Positions 10,187-22,156 of a stretch of DNA of 64,000 bases are shown here, in pieces. Source of the DNA: Serratia rubidaea (GTDB lineage Bacteria; Pseudomonadota; Gammaproteobacteria; Enterobacterales; Enterobacteriaceae); assembly GCA_901472405.1 (NCBI GenBank), contig LR590463.1, positions 1,922,001-1,986,000 of the forward strand, in the 5' to 3' direction. A program made the translations under genes and the position numbers. Positions within the stretch are counted from its first letter, which is position 1; each line of letters begins with the position of its first letter. A model generated the notes under the pieces. It ran no database searches. It was given only the letters and a program-made list of their open reading frames with translations, and was not told where the DNA came from.

Positions 10187-13100
10187 TTAGTCGTTAACCG
10201 GCTGCGGCTTGGTGGCCGGGGCGGTAGCCTGGCTTACTGCCGAGTGGCCGCCGGCGCTGCCTTTGCCGTCGAAATTAAACGCCGGGCGCTGCCAGTCGCT
10301 GTGCTTCGGTGCTTCCGGCTGGTAAGCCGGTGCCGGTGCTTTGGTCATCGGCGCGCTGGCGATGTGCTTGTAGCGCGTCTCTGCCGGCTGGGCCACGATG
10401 GCTGGCGCAGGGGTTGCCGCCGTCTCATCGCTTACCGGCTGCGGAGCAGGCTCGGTGACGACCGCTTCGGCTGGTGCCGCAATGGTCGGTTCCTCAACGG
10501 CCTGTTCTGTCACCGCTTGTTCTTCAGCAGCAGCGTTGTCGGCTGCCGGCGCAACGGCGACAGGCGCAGCCGGCTGCTCTTCAGGCTGAGACGGTGCGGC
10601 TTCAGCGACAGGTTCTGCATCGCTGGCGACGTCGGCCGGTGCTTCTACGGCTGCTGGCTGAGGCGCTTTGACCTCTTCCTGCGGCAGAGCGGCGGCTGGC
10701 GTGCTTTCCTCCGGCTCGACGCTGGCGGCGGCCGCAGCAGCGGCTGGTGCCTGAACCTCATCCTGAGCAGCGGCGATGACAGGCGCGGCAACGCTGGCGG
10801 CGGTTTCCGCTGCCGGCTGCTGCTCAACGATGTCGGCGGATGGCGATTTAACTTCTGTCTCTTCAACCGGTTGCGCAGCTGTTGTGACAGGGTAACCGAT
10901 CCATACCTTGCCAGAGGCCATTTCCGGCGAAGCAAAGGCTGCCGTCAGCGGCATCGGCGACTGGGTTGGGTAACGCTCGTCGCGGTAACGAACGGCGACG
11001 TTGACCGCTCACGCGCAGATGGCGCGGTGAACGACGTGAGCGACGCGCATGCCGTTTTCACCGTTACGGTTTTCCTGCGCTTCTTCCTCACCGTCACGGC
11101 GACGGTTTCCGGCAGCAGCTTGATGCTGTCGTCCGCCGCTGGCGCTTTGCTTTCCTCAGCGGTTGCCGCCGGCGCTTTTGGCGCCAACAGTTCTTCTGCA
11201 GCGCGCTGCAGTTCTTCTTCCGCGGACAGGATACGCACCTTCTGCGACAGCTGGCGGCGTTGACGACGCTGCGCCGGCTGCTGATGGCGGTCTTCCTTAT
11301 CCTCTTCAGCGGCCGCTACCGGTTCGACTGCGGCTTTCTCCAGCTGCTGCACTTCTTGCTGCGCCTGACGCTTCTCTTCCTGGCGACGACGCTGACGCTC
11401 TGCGCGCTGCTCGCGGCGCTGCTGCTGTTGCTCTTCGCGCTGCGCTTTAGCGGCTTCATCAACAACGGGCGCATCGGCGCTCGCCTGCGCATTATTCGCG
11501 GCGTTACGACGGTTGCGGCGCTGCTCGTCACGCGACTCCGCGGTTATCGCGATCGCGTCCTTCACGGTTGTCACGCTCACGGCCTTCGCCGCGTTCTTTA
11601 CGCTCGCTGCGTTCTTTACGCTCGCCGCGCTCATTGCGCTCGCTACGTTCACCACGCTCGCCGCGTTCTTTACGGCCGGAACCCTGACGACGCTGGCTGC
11701 GAACGATCCTGACGGCGGTTTTCGCGCTGCTGCTCTTCGCGGTTTCAGCCGGTTTTTCCTCCGACTGCCGGCTGCGGTTCTTCACCGGCGAACAGCGATT
11801 TCAGACCGCTGAAGAAGCGGCTCAGCAGGCCAGGCGCTGCGGCGGCTGCCGGCGCGCTCGGCTGGCTGGCGGCCGGTTTTTTCACCGGGGCGGATTCAGC
11901 CGCCGGCGGCGGTGCGTCGGCGCCGAGAGAGAAGGAGGCCAGCGCCGGTTGCTCAGGACGCTTGCGCTCCATCGGCGTTTCTTCCAACGGCTGCACCATC
12001 TCTTCTTCATGCAGCTTCGGCAGCAGATAGCTCAGGGTTGACGTTTCTTCGCCTTTGCGCACGCGCAGTACCGAGTAATGCGGCGTTTGCATCTGATCGT
12101 TCGGCACGATCACGGCTTTCACGCCGGCCTGGCGTTTTTCAATGGCGCTGACGGATTCACGCTTTTCGTTCAGCAGGTAAGAGGCGACCTGTAACCGGCA
12201 CAATGGCGTGAACTTCTTTGGTGTTTTCCTTCAGCGCTTCTTCTTCAATCAGACGCAGGATGGACAGCGCCAGCGATTCGTTGTCCGCGCACGGTGCCGG
12301 TGCCGTTACAGCGCGGGCAGACGTGGTGGCTGGATTCGCCCAGCGACGGGCTGAGGCGCTGGCGGGACATCTCCAGCAGGCCGAAGCGGGAAATACGACC
12401 GATCTGAATGCGCGCACGGTCCTGACGCACCGCATCACGCAGGCGGTTTTCCACCTCGCGCTGGTGGCGCACCGGCGTCATATCGATAAAATCGATGACG
12501 ATCAGGCCGCCGAGGTCGCGCAGGCGCAGCTGGCGGGCAATTTCATCCGCCGCTTCCAGGTTGGTGTTGAACGCGGTCTCTTCGATATCGCCGCCGCGGG
12601 TGGCGCGTGCGGAGTTGATGTCGATCGCGGTCAGCGCTTCGGTCGTGTCGATAACGATGGAGCCGCCGAAGGCAGGCGCACTTCACGCTGGAAGGCGGAT
12701 TCGATCTGCGACTCAATCTGGTAGTGGCTGAACAGCGGGATTTCGCCGCTGTACATTTTAATTTTGCTGCTGAAGTCCGGACGGCCCAGCGCAGCGATAT
12801 GCTCTTTCGCCAGATCGAGAATTTTCGGGTTATCGATCAGGATTTCGCCGATATCAGGACGCAGGTAATCGCGGAAGGCGCGCACGATAACGTTGCTTTC
12901 CTGGTGAATCAGGAACGGCGCAGGGCGGCCTTCGGCGGCTTTCTTGATGGCTTCCCAATGCTTGAGGCGGAACGACAGGTCCCACTGCAGCGCTTCGGCG
13001 GATTTGCCGACGCCGGCGGTGCGGACGATCAGGCCCATGCCGTCAGGCAGTTGCAGCGAGGAGAGCGCTTCTTTCAGTTCGGTGCGGTCGTCGCCCTCGA

Positions 13101-13527
13101 TGCGGCGGGAAATGCCGCCGGCGCGCGGGTTGTTCGGCATCAGCACCAGATAGCTGCCGGCCAGGCTAATAAAGGTGGTCAGGGCGGCGCCTTTGTTGCC
13201 GCGCTCTTCTTTATCAACCTGTACGATCACTTCCTGGCCTTCGCGCAGCACATCTTTGATGTTGGGGCGGCCATGGGAGGAATAGCTGTTAGGGAAGTAT
13301 TCGCGGGCGATTTCTTTAAGAGGAAGGAAACCATGTCGTTCTGCGCCGTAGTCAACAAACGCTGCTTCAAGACTTGGTTCAATACGGGTGATTTTGCCTT
13401 TGTAAATGTTCGCTTTTTTCTGCTCATGACCCGGGCTTTCGATATCCAAATCGTACAGCCGCTGTCCATCTACAAGGGCAACACGCAACTCTTCCTGCTG
13501 AGTTGCGTTAATCAACATTCTTTTCAT
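10187..13527 (-). CDS. rne: Ribonuclease E (frame broken at about six places)
   Basis: Essential endoribonuclease and scaffold of the RNA degradosome at the inner membrane. The catalytic half begins [17 protein letters not shown] and shows the S1 domain, the RNase H-like/5'-sensor region ([20 protein letters not shown]), the DNase I-like site ([11 protein letters not shown]) and the Zn-link [10 protein letters not shown]. The C-terminal half has the amphipathic membrane segment ([14 protein letters not shown]), an Arg/Glu-rich RNA-binding region, and Ala/Pro/Glu-rich stretches, ending with [14 protein letters not shown], like the PNPase-binding tail of E. coli. Frame breaks lie near 12670, 12280, 12195, 11765, 11545 and 10980; joining frames restores the whole protein. 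Because rne is essential, errors in the sequence are the likely cause. It is autoregulated through its long leader in E. coli. Confidence 0.93.
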
Positions 13528-14192
13528 CTTAACTTACTCGTTATTTTTTACATTATCGACAGAGCTGCGGGCAATATATCCGTCATCGTTCAGGTTGCCT
13601 TGCGTCGCGGCCTTCTCTCGCGCCCGTCCATGTTGCCGAACGTGCGCGCGGTCGCCGCTTTAGCGCCACCTGAATTATTTGGGCATAACCTCTATGGCCG
13701 GGTTAAAACCGAAAACCCCGTGTCTTCTCGCAAAGCCGTCAACCTCCCGGTTGTCGCCTGCATAGGGGCGCATTATCTCGGTAAGCCTGTTTTTCTTTGT
13801 GAAAAACAGCACTTTTACTCGGGGAATAGCCTCTGATTTACGTCGACAGATCACATTCCATTTGCCGGCCAAGCTGCAACCCGCAGCCCGCTAATTGTTT
13901 GATATCGCATTACGTCTTACGCCATTGCTGCGTTTTTGCGTTATCAGACAAACCTTGGTAATTCCGCATTTTACTCTGCTTTAACGAGAATCAACGCGGA
14001 AAGCGAACTCATTATTCCACTGCTGATACCGTTATAGCAAGGTGACTTTGCCTTAACTGCGGAAGAAATCGCAAACGATCAAACCGGCTTGCTGCCTTAT
14101 TGTTCACTGCGACGACTTCCGCACTCAGACTGACAGTTAAGCATATAAAAAGAGGTGGCGCTATTTACCTGCTGTATTTAGAATCCCGCCCC
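13528..14192. other. Divergent rne / rluC intergenic region with probable long rne leader
   Basis: 665 bases with no supported gene. In E. coli the same interval carries rne promoters and a roughly 360-base rne 5' UTR whose hairpins let RNase E cleave its own message. The GC-rich part at about 13560-13680 (many CG-rich inverted segments on the minus strand) is where such hairpins would lie, but I did not fold it. The AT-rich part at 13880-14100 probably holds the promoters of both genes. Confidence 0.5.
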
Positions 14193-15152
14193 ATGAAAAC
14201 GAACAATCCTGCAGTACAATTCATCACGGTTTCTGACGACGAAGCGGGTCAGAGAATCGACAATTTTCTGCTGGCCCGCCTGAAAGGCGTGCCGAAGAGC
14301 ATGATCTACCGCATCGTGCGCAAGGGCGAGGTGCGGGTCAATAAAGGGCGCATCAAGGCGGAATACAAGCTGGCGGCCGGCGACGTGGTGCGCGTACCGC
14401 CGGTGCGGGTGGCCGAACGCGAAGAGGCGCCGGTGTCCGCCAAGCTGGATAAAGTGGCGGCGCTGGCCGACTGCATCCTGTATGAAGACGACCATGTGCT
14501 GCTGCTGAACAAACCGTCCGGCACGGCGGTGCACGGCGGCAGCGGCCTGAGCTTCGGCGTGATCGAAGGGCTGCGCGCGCTGCGTCCGGAGGCGCGCTTC
14601 CTGGAGCTGGTGCACCGGCTGGACCGCGATACCTCCGGCGTGCTGCTGGTGGCGAAAAAACGCTCGGCGCTGCGGGCGCTGCATGAACAGCTGCGGCTGA
14701 AAACCATGCAGAAGGATTACCTGGCGCTGGTGCGCGGCCAGTGGCAGTCCCACTGCAAGGCGGTGCAGGCGCCGCTGCTGAAGAATATTCTGCAAAGCGG
14801 CGAGCGGGTGGTGCGGGTGAGCAGCGAAGGCAAACCGTCCGAAACCCGTTTCAAGGTTGAGGAGCGTTTTGCGTTCGCCACGCTGGTCAAGGCCAGCCCG
14901 ATTACCGGGCGCACCCACCAGATCCGCGTTCATACGCTGCATGCCGGCCATCCGATCGCCTTTGACGACCGTTACGGCGACCGGGAGTTCGACCGTCAGC
15001 TGGCGCCGACCGGTCTGAAACGGCTGTTCCTGCATGCGGCGGCGCTGCGTTTCGAGCATCCGGGCACTGGCGAAACGCTGCGTATTGAAGCGCCGATGGA
15101 TGACCAACTGCGTCACTGCCTGAAGCAGCTGCGCCAACAGGCGCAGAAGTAA
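14193..15152 (+). CDS. rluC: 23S rRNA pseudouridine(955/2504/2580) synthase RluC
   Basis: Makes three pseudouridines in 23S rRNA. The 319-residue product has an N-terminal S4 domain ([35 protein letters not shown]) and the RluA-type catalytic domain with [16 protein letters not shown], where the first Asp of LDRD is the catalytic residue. Further conserved blocks are [10 protein letters not shown] and [11 protein letters not shown]. The start is placed at MKTNNPAVQ by homology; the upstream open frame (from 14100) has no family match. Divergent from rne as in E. coli. Confidence 0.96.
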   Translation: MKTNNPAVQFITVSDDEAGQRIDNFLLARLKGVPKSMIYRIVRKGEVRVNKGRIKAEYKLAAGDVVRVPPVRVAEREEAPVSAKLDKVAALADCILYEDDHVLLLNKPSGTAVHGGSGLSFGVIEGLRALRPEARFLELVHRLDRDTSGVLLVAKKRSALRALHEQLRLKTMQKDYLALVRGQWQSHCKAVQAPLLKNILQSGERVVRVSSEGKPSETRFKVEERFAFATLVKASPITGRTHQIRVHTLHAGHPIAFDDRYGDREFDRQLAPTGLKRLFLHAAALRFEHPGTGETLRIEAPMDDQLRHCLKQLRQQAQK

Positions 15153-15154
15153 CG

Positions 15155-15736
15155 CTATGCCAGCGGGCTGACCCCTTCGGCCCGCAACATCTCCAACAGT
15201 GCGATCAGCGGCAGCCCGACCAGCGCGTTGGGGTCGCGGCCCGTCAGCTTGTCGAACAGGGCAATGCCCAGCCCCTCGCTTTTGAAACTGCCCGCGCAGT
15301 TCAGCGGCTGCTCCAGACGCACGTAGTGGGCGATCTCCTGCGCGCCGAGAGGGCGGAAATGCACCTGATACGGCTCGCAGACCGCCTGCAGATGCTGCGT
15401 ACGGCTGTTGTACAGCGCCAGTCCGGTATAGAAGGTAACGACATTGCCGCTGGCCTGGCGCAGCTGTTCGCAGGCCTGCGCCTCGCTGTGCGGCTTGCCC
15501 GTTATCTGCCCGTTTAACACGCATACCTGATCGGAGCCGATGATCAGGTGGTCGGGGTAGGCGTTCGCCAGCGCCTGCGCCTTGGCGGCGGCCAACCGCA
15601 GCACCAGCGCTTCGGCGCTTTCGCCCGGCAGCGGCGCTTCATCAACCTGCGGCGCGGCGGTGATAAACGGCAAATGCAGTTTTTCCAGCAGCATTTTGCG
15701 GTAAGGGGAGGTGGAGGCCAAAAGAAGTTGTTGCAT
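15155..15736 (-). CDS. yceF: 7-methyl-GTP pyrophosphatase, Maf-like YceF
   Basis: Nucleotide house-cleaning pyrophosphatase of the Maf family, 193 residues. It has the N-terminal P-loop-like [17 protein letters not shown], the central [12 protein letters not shown] with the catalytic Asp, [10 protein letters not shown] and the C-terminal [30 protein letters not shown]. This matches the YceF subgroup, which prefers m7GTP. The start at MQQLLLAS follows the homologue; a GTG about 93 bases upstream would add an unmatched extension. It is convergent with rluC, the stops nearly touching. Confidence 0.93.
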   Translation of the reverse strand: MQQLLLASTSPYRKMLLEKLHLPFITAAPQVDEAPLPGESAEALVLRLAAAKAQALANAYPDHLIIGSDQVCVLNGQITGKPHSEAQACEQLRQASGNVVTFYTGLALYNSRTQHLQAVCEPYQVHFRPLGAQEIAHYVRLEQPLNCAGSFKSEGLGIALFDKLTGRDPNALVGLPLIALLEMLRAEGVSPLA

Positions 15737-15878
15737 AATTTTTTTCGTAAACCGTAGCGTAAATGGTGTCAGCATTTTAAACTGTCGGCCGCTGCGGAAG
15801 CGAATATTGGTGAAAGGTGCCGTTTTCACGGCCTTTTTCTTTGACTCTATGTCGTTACAAAGTTAATATGCGCGCCCT

Positions 15879-16400
15879 ATGCAAAAGGTAAAATTACCCT
15901 TGACCATTGATGCGGTACGTACCGCTCAGAAACGCCTGGACTATGTTGGTGTCTATGCGCCTGAGCTGGTTACCCGTGTTGCCGAGTCCGTGGTCAGTGT
16001 GGACAGCGACGTTGTCGCTGAATTGTCATTTAATATCGACAACCAGCGTTTGGCGGTTATCACCGGTCAGGCGGATGTCACGGTCACGTTATCGTGTCAG
16101 CGCTGCGGCGAGCCGTTCCAGCATCATGTGCACACAACATATTGTTTTAGCCCGGTCGTCAATGATGAGCAGGCTGAGGCATTACCGGAAGCGTACGAAC
16201 CGATCGAAGTTGACGAGTTTGGCGAAGTCGATCTGTTGGCAATGATTGAAGACGAAATTATTCTTTCACTGCCGGTCGTTCCGGTACATGAATCTGAACA
16301 CTGTGAAGTGTCCGAAGCGGACATGGTATTTGGCAAACTGCCTGCAGAGGCGGAGAAACCGAATCCGTTTGCCGTATTAGCCAGTTTAAAGCGTAAGTAA
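15879..16400 (+). CDS. yceD: 23S rRNA accumulation protein YceD (DUF177)
   Basis: 173-residue member of the YceD/DUF177 family, which is needed for normal 23S rRNA levels. It has a Cys pair in [10 protein letters not shown], an acidic middle ([29 protein letters not shown]) and the C-terminal [12 protein letters not shown]. First gene of the yceD-rpmF-plsX-fab string, 16 bases before rpmF. Divergent from yceF, so the promoter should lie in 15737-15878. Confidence 0.95.
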   Translation: MQKVKLPLTIDAVRTAQKRLDYVGVYAPELVTRVAESVVSVDSDVVAELSFNIDNQRLAVITGQADVTVTLSCQRCGEPFQHHVHTTYCFSPVVNDEQAEALPEAYEPIEVDEFGEVDLLAMIEDEIILSLPVVPVHESEHCEVSEADMVFGKLPAEAEKPNPFAVLASLKRK

Positions 16401-16416
16401 TCGAGGAGTAAGGTCC

Positions 16417-16584
16417 ATGGCCGTACAACAGAACAAACCAACCCGTTCCAAGCGTGGCATGCGTCGTTCACACGATGCTCTGACTACGACTACCCTGTCT
16501 GTAGACAAAGCATCCGGTGAAACCCACCGTCGTCACCACATCACTGCCGACGGTTTCTACCGCGGTCGCAAGGTTATCGGCTAA
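16417..16584 (+). CDS. rpmF: 50S ribosomal protein L32
   Basis: 55 residues beginning [21 protein letters not shown] and ending FYRGRKVIG. It is a structural protein of the large ribosomal subunit, assembled near the exit of the tunnel. It is two residues shorter at the C-terminus than the E. coli protein, a form I associate with Yersiniaceae. The RBS GAGGAGTAAGG precedes the ATG. It links ribosome and lipid synthesis operons in the order yceD-rpmF-plsX. Confidence 0.97.
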   Translation: MAVQQNKPTRSKRGMRRSHDALTTTTLSVDKASGETHRRHHITADGFYRGRKVIG

Positions 16585-16595
16585 GTAGCGATACC

Positions 16596-17630
16596 TTGAC
16601 TCGTCTAACCCTGGCGTTAGATGCAATGGGCGGGGACTTCGGTCCCTGCGTCACAGTGCCTGCTTCATTGCAGGCACTGGCCTCTAATTTACAGCTCCAT
16701 CTTCTGCTCGTCGGCGACCCCGACGCCATCTCCCCCTTACTTGCCAAAGCCGATCCGCATTTGCTGGAGCGTCTGCAAGTCGTGCCCGCTGCATCGGTCA
16801 TTGCCGACGACGCCAAGCTCTCTCAGGCGATCCGCGCCAGCCGCGGCACCTCGATGCGCGTGGCGCTGGAGCAGGTAAACAACGGCGCAGCGCAGGCGTG
16901 CATCAGCGCCGGCAATACCGGCGCGCTGATGGGGCTGGCGAAACTGTTGCTCAAGCCGCTGGACGGCATCGAGCGCCCGGCGCTGATGACGGTGCTGCCG
17001 AATCAGCAGCGCAGTAAAACGGTGGTGCTCGATCTGGGCGCGAATGTGGAATGCGACAGCACGATGCTGGTGCAGTTCGCCGTGATGGGCGCGGTGATGG
17101 CGGAAGAGGTGGTCGGTATCGCGCAGCCGCGCGTGGCGCTGCTCAATATTGGCGAAGAAGAGAGCAAAGGTTTAGATAATATTCGCGAAGCCGCCGCCAT
17201 ATTAAGAAAAACTCCGACAATCAACTATATTGGTTATCTGGAAGGCAATGATCTGCTCACAGGTAAAACCGATGTTATGGTCTGCGACGGCTTTGTCGGC
17301 AATGTTACGCTGAAAACCATGGAAGGCGTAATAAGGCTATTTTTATCGCTGCTGAAATCGTCAGGCGACGGTGGCAAGCAGGCGTGGTGGTTAAAATGGT
17401 TGGGCCGTTGGCTGCAAAAACGGGTGGCAGGACGCTTCGGCCACCTGAACCCCGACCAGTATAATGGTGCATGTCTGTTAGGATTGCGGGGCACCGTAAT
17501 CAAGAGCCACGGCGCTGCGAACCAGAAGGCGTTTGCGGTAGCTATTGAACAGGCTGTGCAGGCGGTGCAGCGGCAAATCCCCAACCGGATTGCGGCGCGC
17601 CTTGAGGCTGTATTACCCAAGAGTGACTGA
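16596..17630 (+). CDS. plsX: Phosphate acyltransferase PlsX
   Basis: Converts acyl-ACP plus phosphate to acyl-phosphate for glycerolipid synthesis, acting peripherally at the membrane. 344 residues: [14 protein letters not shown] at the N-terminus, [75 protein letters not shown] and IVKSHG-like [13 protein letters not shown]. The start is a TTG 11 bases after rpmF, as in E. coli. It ends about ten residues earlier than E. coli PlsX, with a natural stop six bases before fabH. Confidence 0.96.
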   Translation: MTRLTLALDAMGGDFGPCVTVPASLQALASNLQLHLLLVGDPDAISPLLAKADPHLLERLQVVPAASVIADDAKLSQAIRASRGTSMRVALEQVNNGAAQACISAGNTGALMGLAKLLLKPLDGIERPALMTVLPNQQRSKTVVLDLGANVECDSTMLVQFAVMGAVMAEEVVGIAQPRVALLNIGEEESKGLDNIREAAAILRKTPTINYIGYLEGNDLLTGKTDVMVCDGFVGNVTLKTMEGVIRLFLSLLKSSGDGGKQAWWLKWLGRWLQKRVAGRFGHLNPDQYNGACLLGLRGTVIKSHGAANQKAFAVAIEQAVQAVQRQIPNRIAARLEAVLPKSD

Positions 17631-17636
17631 TCGTAC

Positions 17637-18590
17637 ATGTATACAAAGATTCTCGGTACGGGGAGTTATTTACCCGTACAAGTGCGCACCAATGCTGATT
17701 TAGAAAAAATGGTGGATACCTCGGACGAGTGGATCGTAACGCGTACCGGTATCCGTGAACGTCGTATCGCCGCTGCGGATGAAAGCGTGGCGACCATGGG
17801 ATTCCAGGCGGCGTCCAACGCGCTGGCGATGGCCGGCGTGGCCAAGGAAGACGTCGGCCTGATTATTGTGGCGACCACCACATCCAGCCACGCCTTCCCA
17901 AGCTCGGCCTGTCAGATTCAGAACATGCTGGGCATCAAAGACTGCGCGGCGTTCGATCTGGCGGCGGCCTGCGCCGGGTTTACCTATGCGCTGAGCGTGG
18001 CTGACCAATACATTAAAAACGGCGCGGTGAAGCATGCGCTGGTGATCGGCGCCGACGTGCTGTCGCGCACGCTGGATCCGGAAGACCGCGGCACCATCAT
18101 CCTGTTTGGCGATGGTGCGGGCGCGGTGGTGCTGGGCGCTTCCGAGCAGCCGGGCATTCTGTCCACCCATCTGCACGCGGACGGCCACTACGGCGATCTG
18201 TTGACGCTGGCGTACAAAGACCGTCAGGATAAAGACAAGCCGGCGTATGTCACCATGGCGGGCAATGAAGTCTTTAAAGTGGCGGTGACCGAGCTGGCGC
18301 ATATCGTCGATGAAACGCTGAGCGCCAACAACCTGGACCGCAGCGAGCTGGACTGGCTGGTGCCGCATCAGGCCAACCTGCGCATCATCAGCGCGACGGC
18401 GAAGAAGCTGGGTATGGGGATGGACAAAGTGGTGGTGACGCTCGACAGACACGGCAACACCTCCGCCGCCTCGGTACCGGCGGCGCTCGATGAAGCCGTA
18501 CGCGACGGACGCATTCAGCGCGGTCAACTGGTACTGCTCGAAGCCTTTGGCGGCGGCTTTACCTGGGGCTCGGCGCTGGTTCGTTTCTGA
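17637..18590 (+). CDS. fabH: Beta-ketoacyl-ACP synthase III
   Basis: Starts fatty acid synthesis by condensing acetyl-CoA with malonyl-ACP. 317 residues; the Cys-His-Asn triad is visible in [15 protein letters not shown] (Cys about 112), [10 protein letters not shown] (His about 244) and [12 protein letters not shown] (Asn about 274). [10 protein letters not shown] and the C-terminal [14 protein letters not shown] are conserved. Six bases after plsX, in the plsX-fabH-fabD-fabG operon. Confidence 0.97.
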   Translation: MYTKILGTGSYLPVQVRTNADLEKMVDTSDEWIVTRTGIRERRIAAADESVATMGFQAASNALAMAGVAKEDVGLIIVATTTSSHAFPSSACQIQNMLGIKDCAAFDLAAACAGFTYALSVADQYIKNGAVKHALVIGADVLSRTLDPEDRGTIILFGDGAGAVVLGASEQPGILSTHLHADGHYGDLLTLAYKDRQDKDKPAYVTMAGNEVFKVAVTELAHIVDETLSANNLDRSELDWLVPHQANLRIISATAKKLGMGMDKVVVTLDRHGNTSAASVPAALDEAVRDGRIQRGQLVLLEAFGGGFTWGSALVRF

Positions 18591-18606
18591 TTGACAGGAA
18601 ATAAAA

Positions 18607-19536
18607 ATGACGCAATTTGCTTTTGTTTTTCCGGGCCAGGGGTCGCAGACCGTTGGCATGCTGGCCGAACTGGCTGCTGAATTCCCGGTGGTTGAACAGA
18701 CGTTTGGCGAGGCATCCGCCGCGCTGGGCTACGATCTGTGGCAGCTGGTGCAGCAGGGGCCGGCCGAAGAGCTGAATAAAACCTGGCAGACGCAGCCTGC
18801 GCTGCTGGCCGCCTCGGTGGCGATTTTCCGCGTATGGCAGCAGCAGGGCGGCAACGCGCCGGCGCTGATGGCTGGCCATAGCCTGGGTGAATACTCCGCG
18901 CTGGTGTGCGCCGGCGTGCTGGATTTCCAGGAGGCGGTACGCCTGGTTGAGCTGCGCGGCAAACTGATGCAGGAAGCGGTGCCGGCGGGAACCGGTGCGA
19001 TGTACGCGATTATCGGTCTGGACAATGAGTCCATCGCCAAAGCCTGCGCCGACGCGGCGGAAGGCCAGGTGGTCTCTCCGGTCAACTTCAACTCCCCGGG
19101 CCAGGTAGTGATTGCCGGCAACAAAGAAGCCGTTGAGCGCGCAGGCGCGGCCTGTAAAGCGGCCGGCGCCAAGCGCGCGCTGCCGCTGCCGGTCAGCGTA
19201 CCTTCCCACTGTGCGCTGATGAAGCCGGCGGCCGACAAACTGGCCGTTGCGCTGGAGGCGGTGACCTTCAATGCGCCGCAGATCCCGGTGGTGAACAACG
19301 TCGACGTGAAGATCGAAAACGATCCTCAGGCGATCCGCAGCGCGCTGGTGCGTCAGCTGTACAGCCCGGTGCGTTGGACGGAAAGCGTAGAATTTATCTC
19401 AGCGCAGGGCGTCAGCTCTCTGCTGGAAGTCGGCCCGGGCAAGGTGCTCACCGGCCTGACCAAGCGTATCGTTGATACCATGACGGCGGCGGCGGTCAAT
19501 GACCCTGCTACCCTGTCGACGGCGCTTGCACAATAA
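18607..19536 (+). CDS. fabD: Malonyl-CoA:ACP transacylase
   Basis: Moves malonyl from CoA to the carrier protein for chain elongation. 309 residues with N-terminal FVFPGQGSQTVGML, nucleophile motif GHSLGEYSAL (Ser about 92), a conserved Arg in RLVELRGKLMQEA, and the catalytic His in VSVPSHCALM. The C-terminal block is VGPGKVLTGLTKRI. It follows fabH by 16 bases with RBS ACAGGA. A possible extra role in this window is to load malonyl on a carrier of the right-hand biosynthetic locus, which is speculation. Confidence 0.97.
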   Translation: MTQFAFVFPGQGSQTVGMLAELAAEFPVVEQTFGEASAALGYDLWQLVQQGPAEELNKTWQTQPALLAASVAIFRVWQQQGGNAPALMAGHSLGEYSALVCAGVLDFQEAVRLVELRGKLMQEAVPAGTGAMYAIIGLDNESIAKACADAAEGQVVSPVNFNSPGQVVIAGNKEAVERAGAACKAAGAKRALPLPVSVPSHCALMKPAADKLAVALEAVTFNAPQIPVVNNVDVKIENDPQAIRSALVRQLYSPVRWTESVEFISAQGVSSLLEVGPGKVLTGLTKRIVDTMTAAAVNDPATLSTALAQ

Positions 19537-19547
19537 AGAGGAAAACA

Positions 19548-20282
19548 ATGAGCTTCGAAGGAAAAGTTGTTCTGGTCACCGGCGCCAGCCGTGGTATTGG
19601 CCGCGCGGTGGCGGAATCGTTTGTTGCGCGCGGCGCCAAGGTGATTGGCACGGCGACCAGTGAAAAAGGCGCTGAAGCGATCAGCGACTATCTGGGCGCA
19701 AGCGGTAAAGGGTTCATGCTGAACGTGGTCGATGCGCAATCTATCGACAGCGTTTTAGAATCTATTCGCGCAGAATTTGGCGAAATCGACATTTTAGTGA
19801 ATAATGCCGGTATTACGCGTGATAATCTGCTGATGCGTATGAAGGAAGACGAGTGGCAGGATATCCTGGACACCAACCTGACTTCCGTATTCCGTCTGTC
19901 AAAAGCGGTAATGCGAGCTATGATGAAAAAGCGTTTTGGCCGTATCATCACCATCGGTTCCGTGGTTGGTACCATGGGGAACGCAGGGCAGGCAAACTAT
20001 GCGGCGGCTAAAGCCGGCCTGATTGGCTTTAGCAAGTCCTTGGCACGTGAAGTTGCTTCTCGTGGCATTACGGTCAACGTCGTGGCGCCCGGTTTTATTG
20101 AAACGGACATGACACGGGCGTTGACAGAAGAACAGCGTGCAGGCATTTTGGCATCTGTACCGGCCAACCGGCTTGGGGATGCTAAAGAAATCGCCAGCGC
20201 TGTTGCATTTTTAGCCTCTGATGAGGCTGGCTATATCACCGGTGAGACCTTACATGTCAATGGCGGCATGTACATGGTCTAA
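19548..20282 (+). CDS. fabG: 3-oxoacyl-ACP reductase
   Basis: NADPH-dependent ketoreductase of fatty acid elongation, SDR fold, 244 residues. The cofactor motif is VTGASRGIGRAV, followed by NNAGITRDNLLMRMK, the Ser/Tyr/Lys catalytic set in IGSVVGTMGNAGQANYAAAKAG and APGFIETDMT. The C-terminus ETLHVNGGMYMV is typical. It lies 11 bases after fabD. Confidence 0.97.
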   Translation: MSFEGKVVLVTGASRGIGRAVAESFVARGAKVIGTATSEKGAEAISDYLGASGKGFMLNVVDAQSIDSVLESIRAEFGEIDILVNNAGITRDNLLMRMKEDEWQDILDTNLTSVFRLSKAVMRAMMKKRFGRIITIGSVVGTMGNAGQANYAAAKAGLIGFSKSLAREVASRGITVNVVAPGFIETDMTRALTEEQRAGILASVPANRLGDAKEIASAVAFLASDEAGYITGETLHVNGGMYMV

Positions 20283-20363
20283 AAAATGCGAAAACCATTT
20301 GCGTTATTTGAGGTAAAAACCGCAAAATAGCGTAAAATCGTGGTTTGACCAGCCGGGATTTAG

Positions 20364-20391
20364 TTGCATCTTTTTCAACATTTTATACACT
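20364..20391 (+). promoter_or_regulatory. Candidate acpP promoter
   Basis: TTGCAT and TACACT are separated by 16 bases in the 154-base AT-rich gap before acpP. In E. coli acpP has its own strong promoter here. The match is moderate and the -10 could be shifted. Confidence 0.35.
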
Positions 20392-20436
20392 ACGAAAACC
20401 ATCGCGAAAGCGAGTTTTGATAGGAAATTTAAGAGT

Positions 20437-20673
20437 ATGAGCACTATCGAAGAACGCGTTAAGAAAATCATTGTTGAGCAACTGGGTGTTAAAGAGGACG
20501 AAGTGGTAAATAGCGCTTCTTTCGTTGAAGACCTGGGCGCCGATTCTCTTGACACCGTTGAACTGGTAATGGCACTGGAAGAAGAATTCGACACCGAGAT
20601 TCCAGACGAAGAAGCTGAGAAAATCACTACTGTTCAGGCAGCTATTGATTTCATCAACGCTAGCCAGCAGTAA
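20437..20673 (+). CDS. acpP: Acyl carrier protein
   Basis: 78-residue acidic carrier of fatty acid synthesis. The phosphopantetheine attachment Ser is in the DSL motif of [20 protein letters not shown]. It is nearly identical to E. coli AcpP, with changes only at the N-terminal helix and the last residues (FINASQQ). It has its own leader and a terminator before fabF, which allows high acpP expression independent of fabF. It is a potential off-target or partner for the EntD-type transferase at 55.1 kb. Confidence 0.98.
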   Translation: MSTIEERVKKIIVEQLGVKEDEVVNSASFVEDLGADSLDTVELVMALEEEFDTEIPDEEAEKITTVQAAIDFINASQQ

Positions 20674-20684
20674 GCGAACATATC

Positions 20685-20706
20685 TAGGCGGTCACTCGAC
20701 CGCCTA
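20685..20706 (+). terminator. Terminator/attenuator between acpP and fabF
   Basis: TAGGCGGTC-ACTC-GACCGCCTA forms a 9-bp perfect stem followed by AGTTTTTC. It ends 46 bases before fabF, so fabF is either read through or has a promoter in that short gap. Confidence 0.8.
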
Positions 20707-20752
20707 AGTTTTTCTATCCTAGTGTCATATTATCCCTCCTTGGAGGACAAAC

Positions 20753-21992
<1,240 letters not shown>

Positions 21993-22011
21993 CGTTGCTG
22001 CGTCACAGATT

Positions 22012-22039
22012 AAAAGCCCGGTTCTTACCGGGCTTTTTT
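22012..22039 (+). terminator. Terminator of fabF
   Basis: AAAAGCCCGG-TTCTTA-CCGGGCTTTTTT is a 10-bp stem with a strong U tract, 20 bases after the fabF stop and just outside the left end of the IS200-type element. Confidence 0.88.
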
Positions 22040-22053
22040 ATCCCTGAATGAAC

Positions 22054-22074
22054 ACCACCTCCTATGGAGGTGGT
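22054..22074 (+). repeat. Left-end subterminal hairpin of the IS200-type element
   Basis: Perfect 9-bp stem ACCACCTCC / GGAGGTGGT with loop TAT. Subterminal hairpins like this are bound by the TnpA dimer. Its stem strongly resembles that of the right-end hairpin (same loop, CCACCT/AGGTGG core). Confidence 0.8.
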
Positions 22075-22156
22075 CAGCAACAAGTTGGCTCTGCCAGTAA
22101 TGCTACTCATGGGAAAATCCGAATCTGTTATCCCCATAACTGATAAGGATTTAACC

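Noticed and set aside
10133-11263. Long plus-strand open frame (376 codons) antisense to rne
   Set aside because: It is the shadow of the Arg/Ala-rich rne tail; its product is low-complexity Arg/Gly/Cys-rich with no RBS or family likeness.
10187-13527. rne, mfd, fabF, lolC and lolE as true pseudogenes
   Set aside because: Several are essential, breaks are one-base changes mostly in short runs, and corrected frames match the families end to end.
12724-13836. 370-codon plus-strand open frame antisense to rne
   Set aside because: The minus-strand frame is the conserved catalytic half of RNase E; the plus frame is a composition artefact of high-GC DNA.
14178-15524. 448-codon minus-strand open frame across rluC and yceF
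   Set aside because: It covers two well-supported genes on the other frame or strand; the product is His/Gln/Arg-rich and has no homology that I can see.
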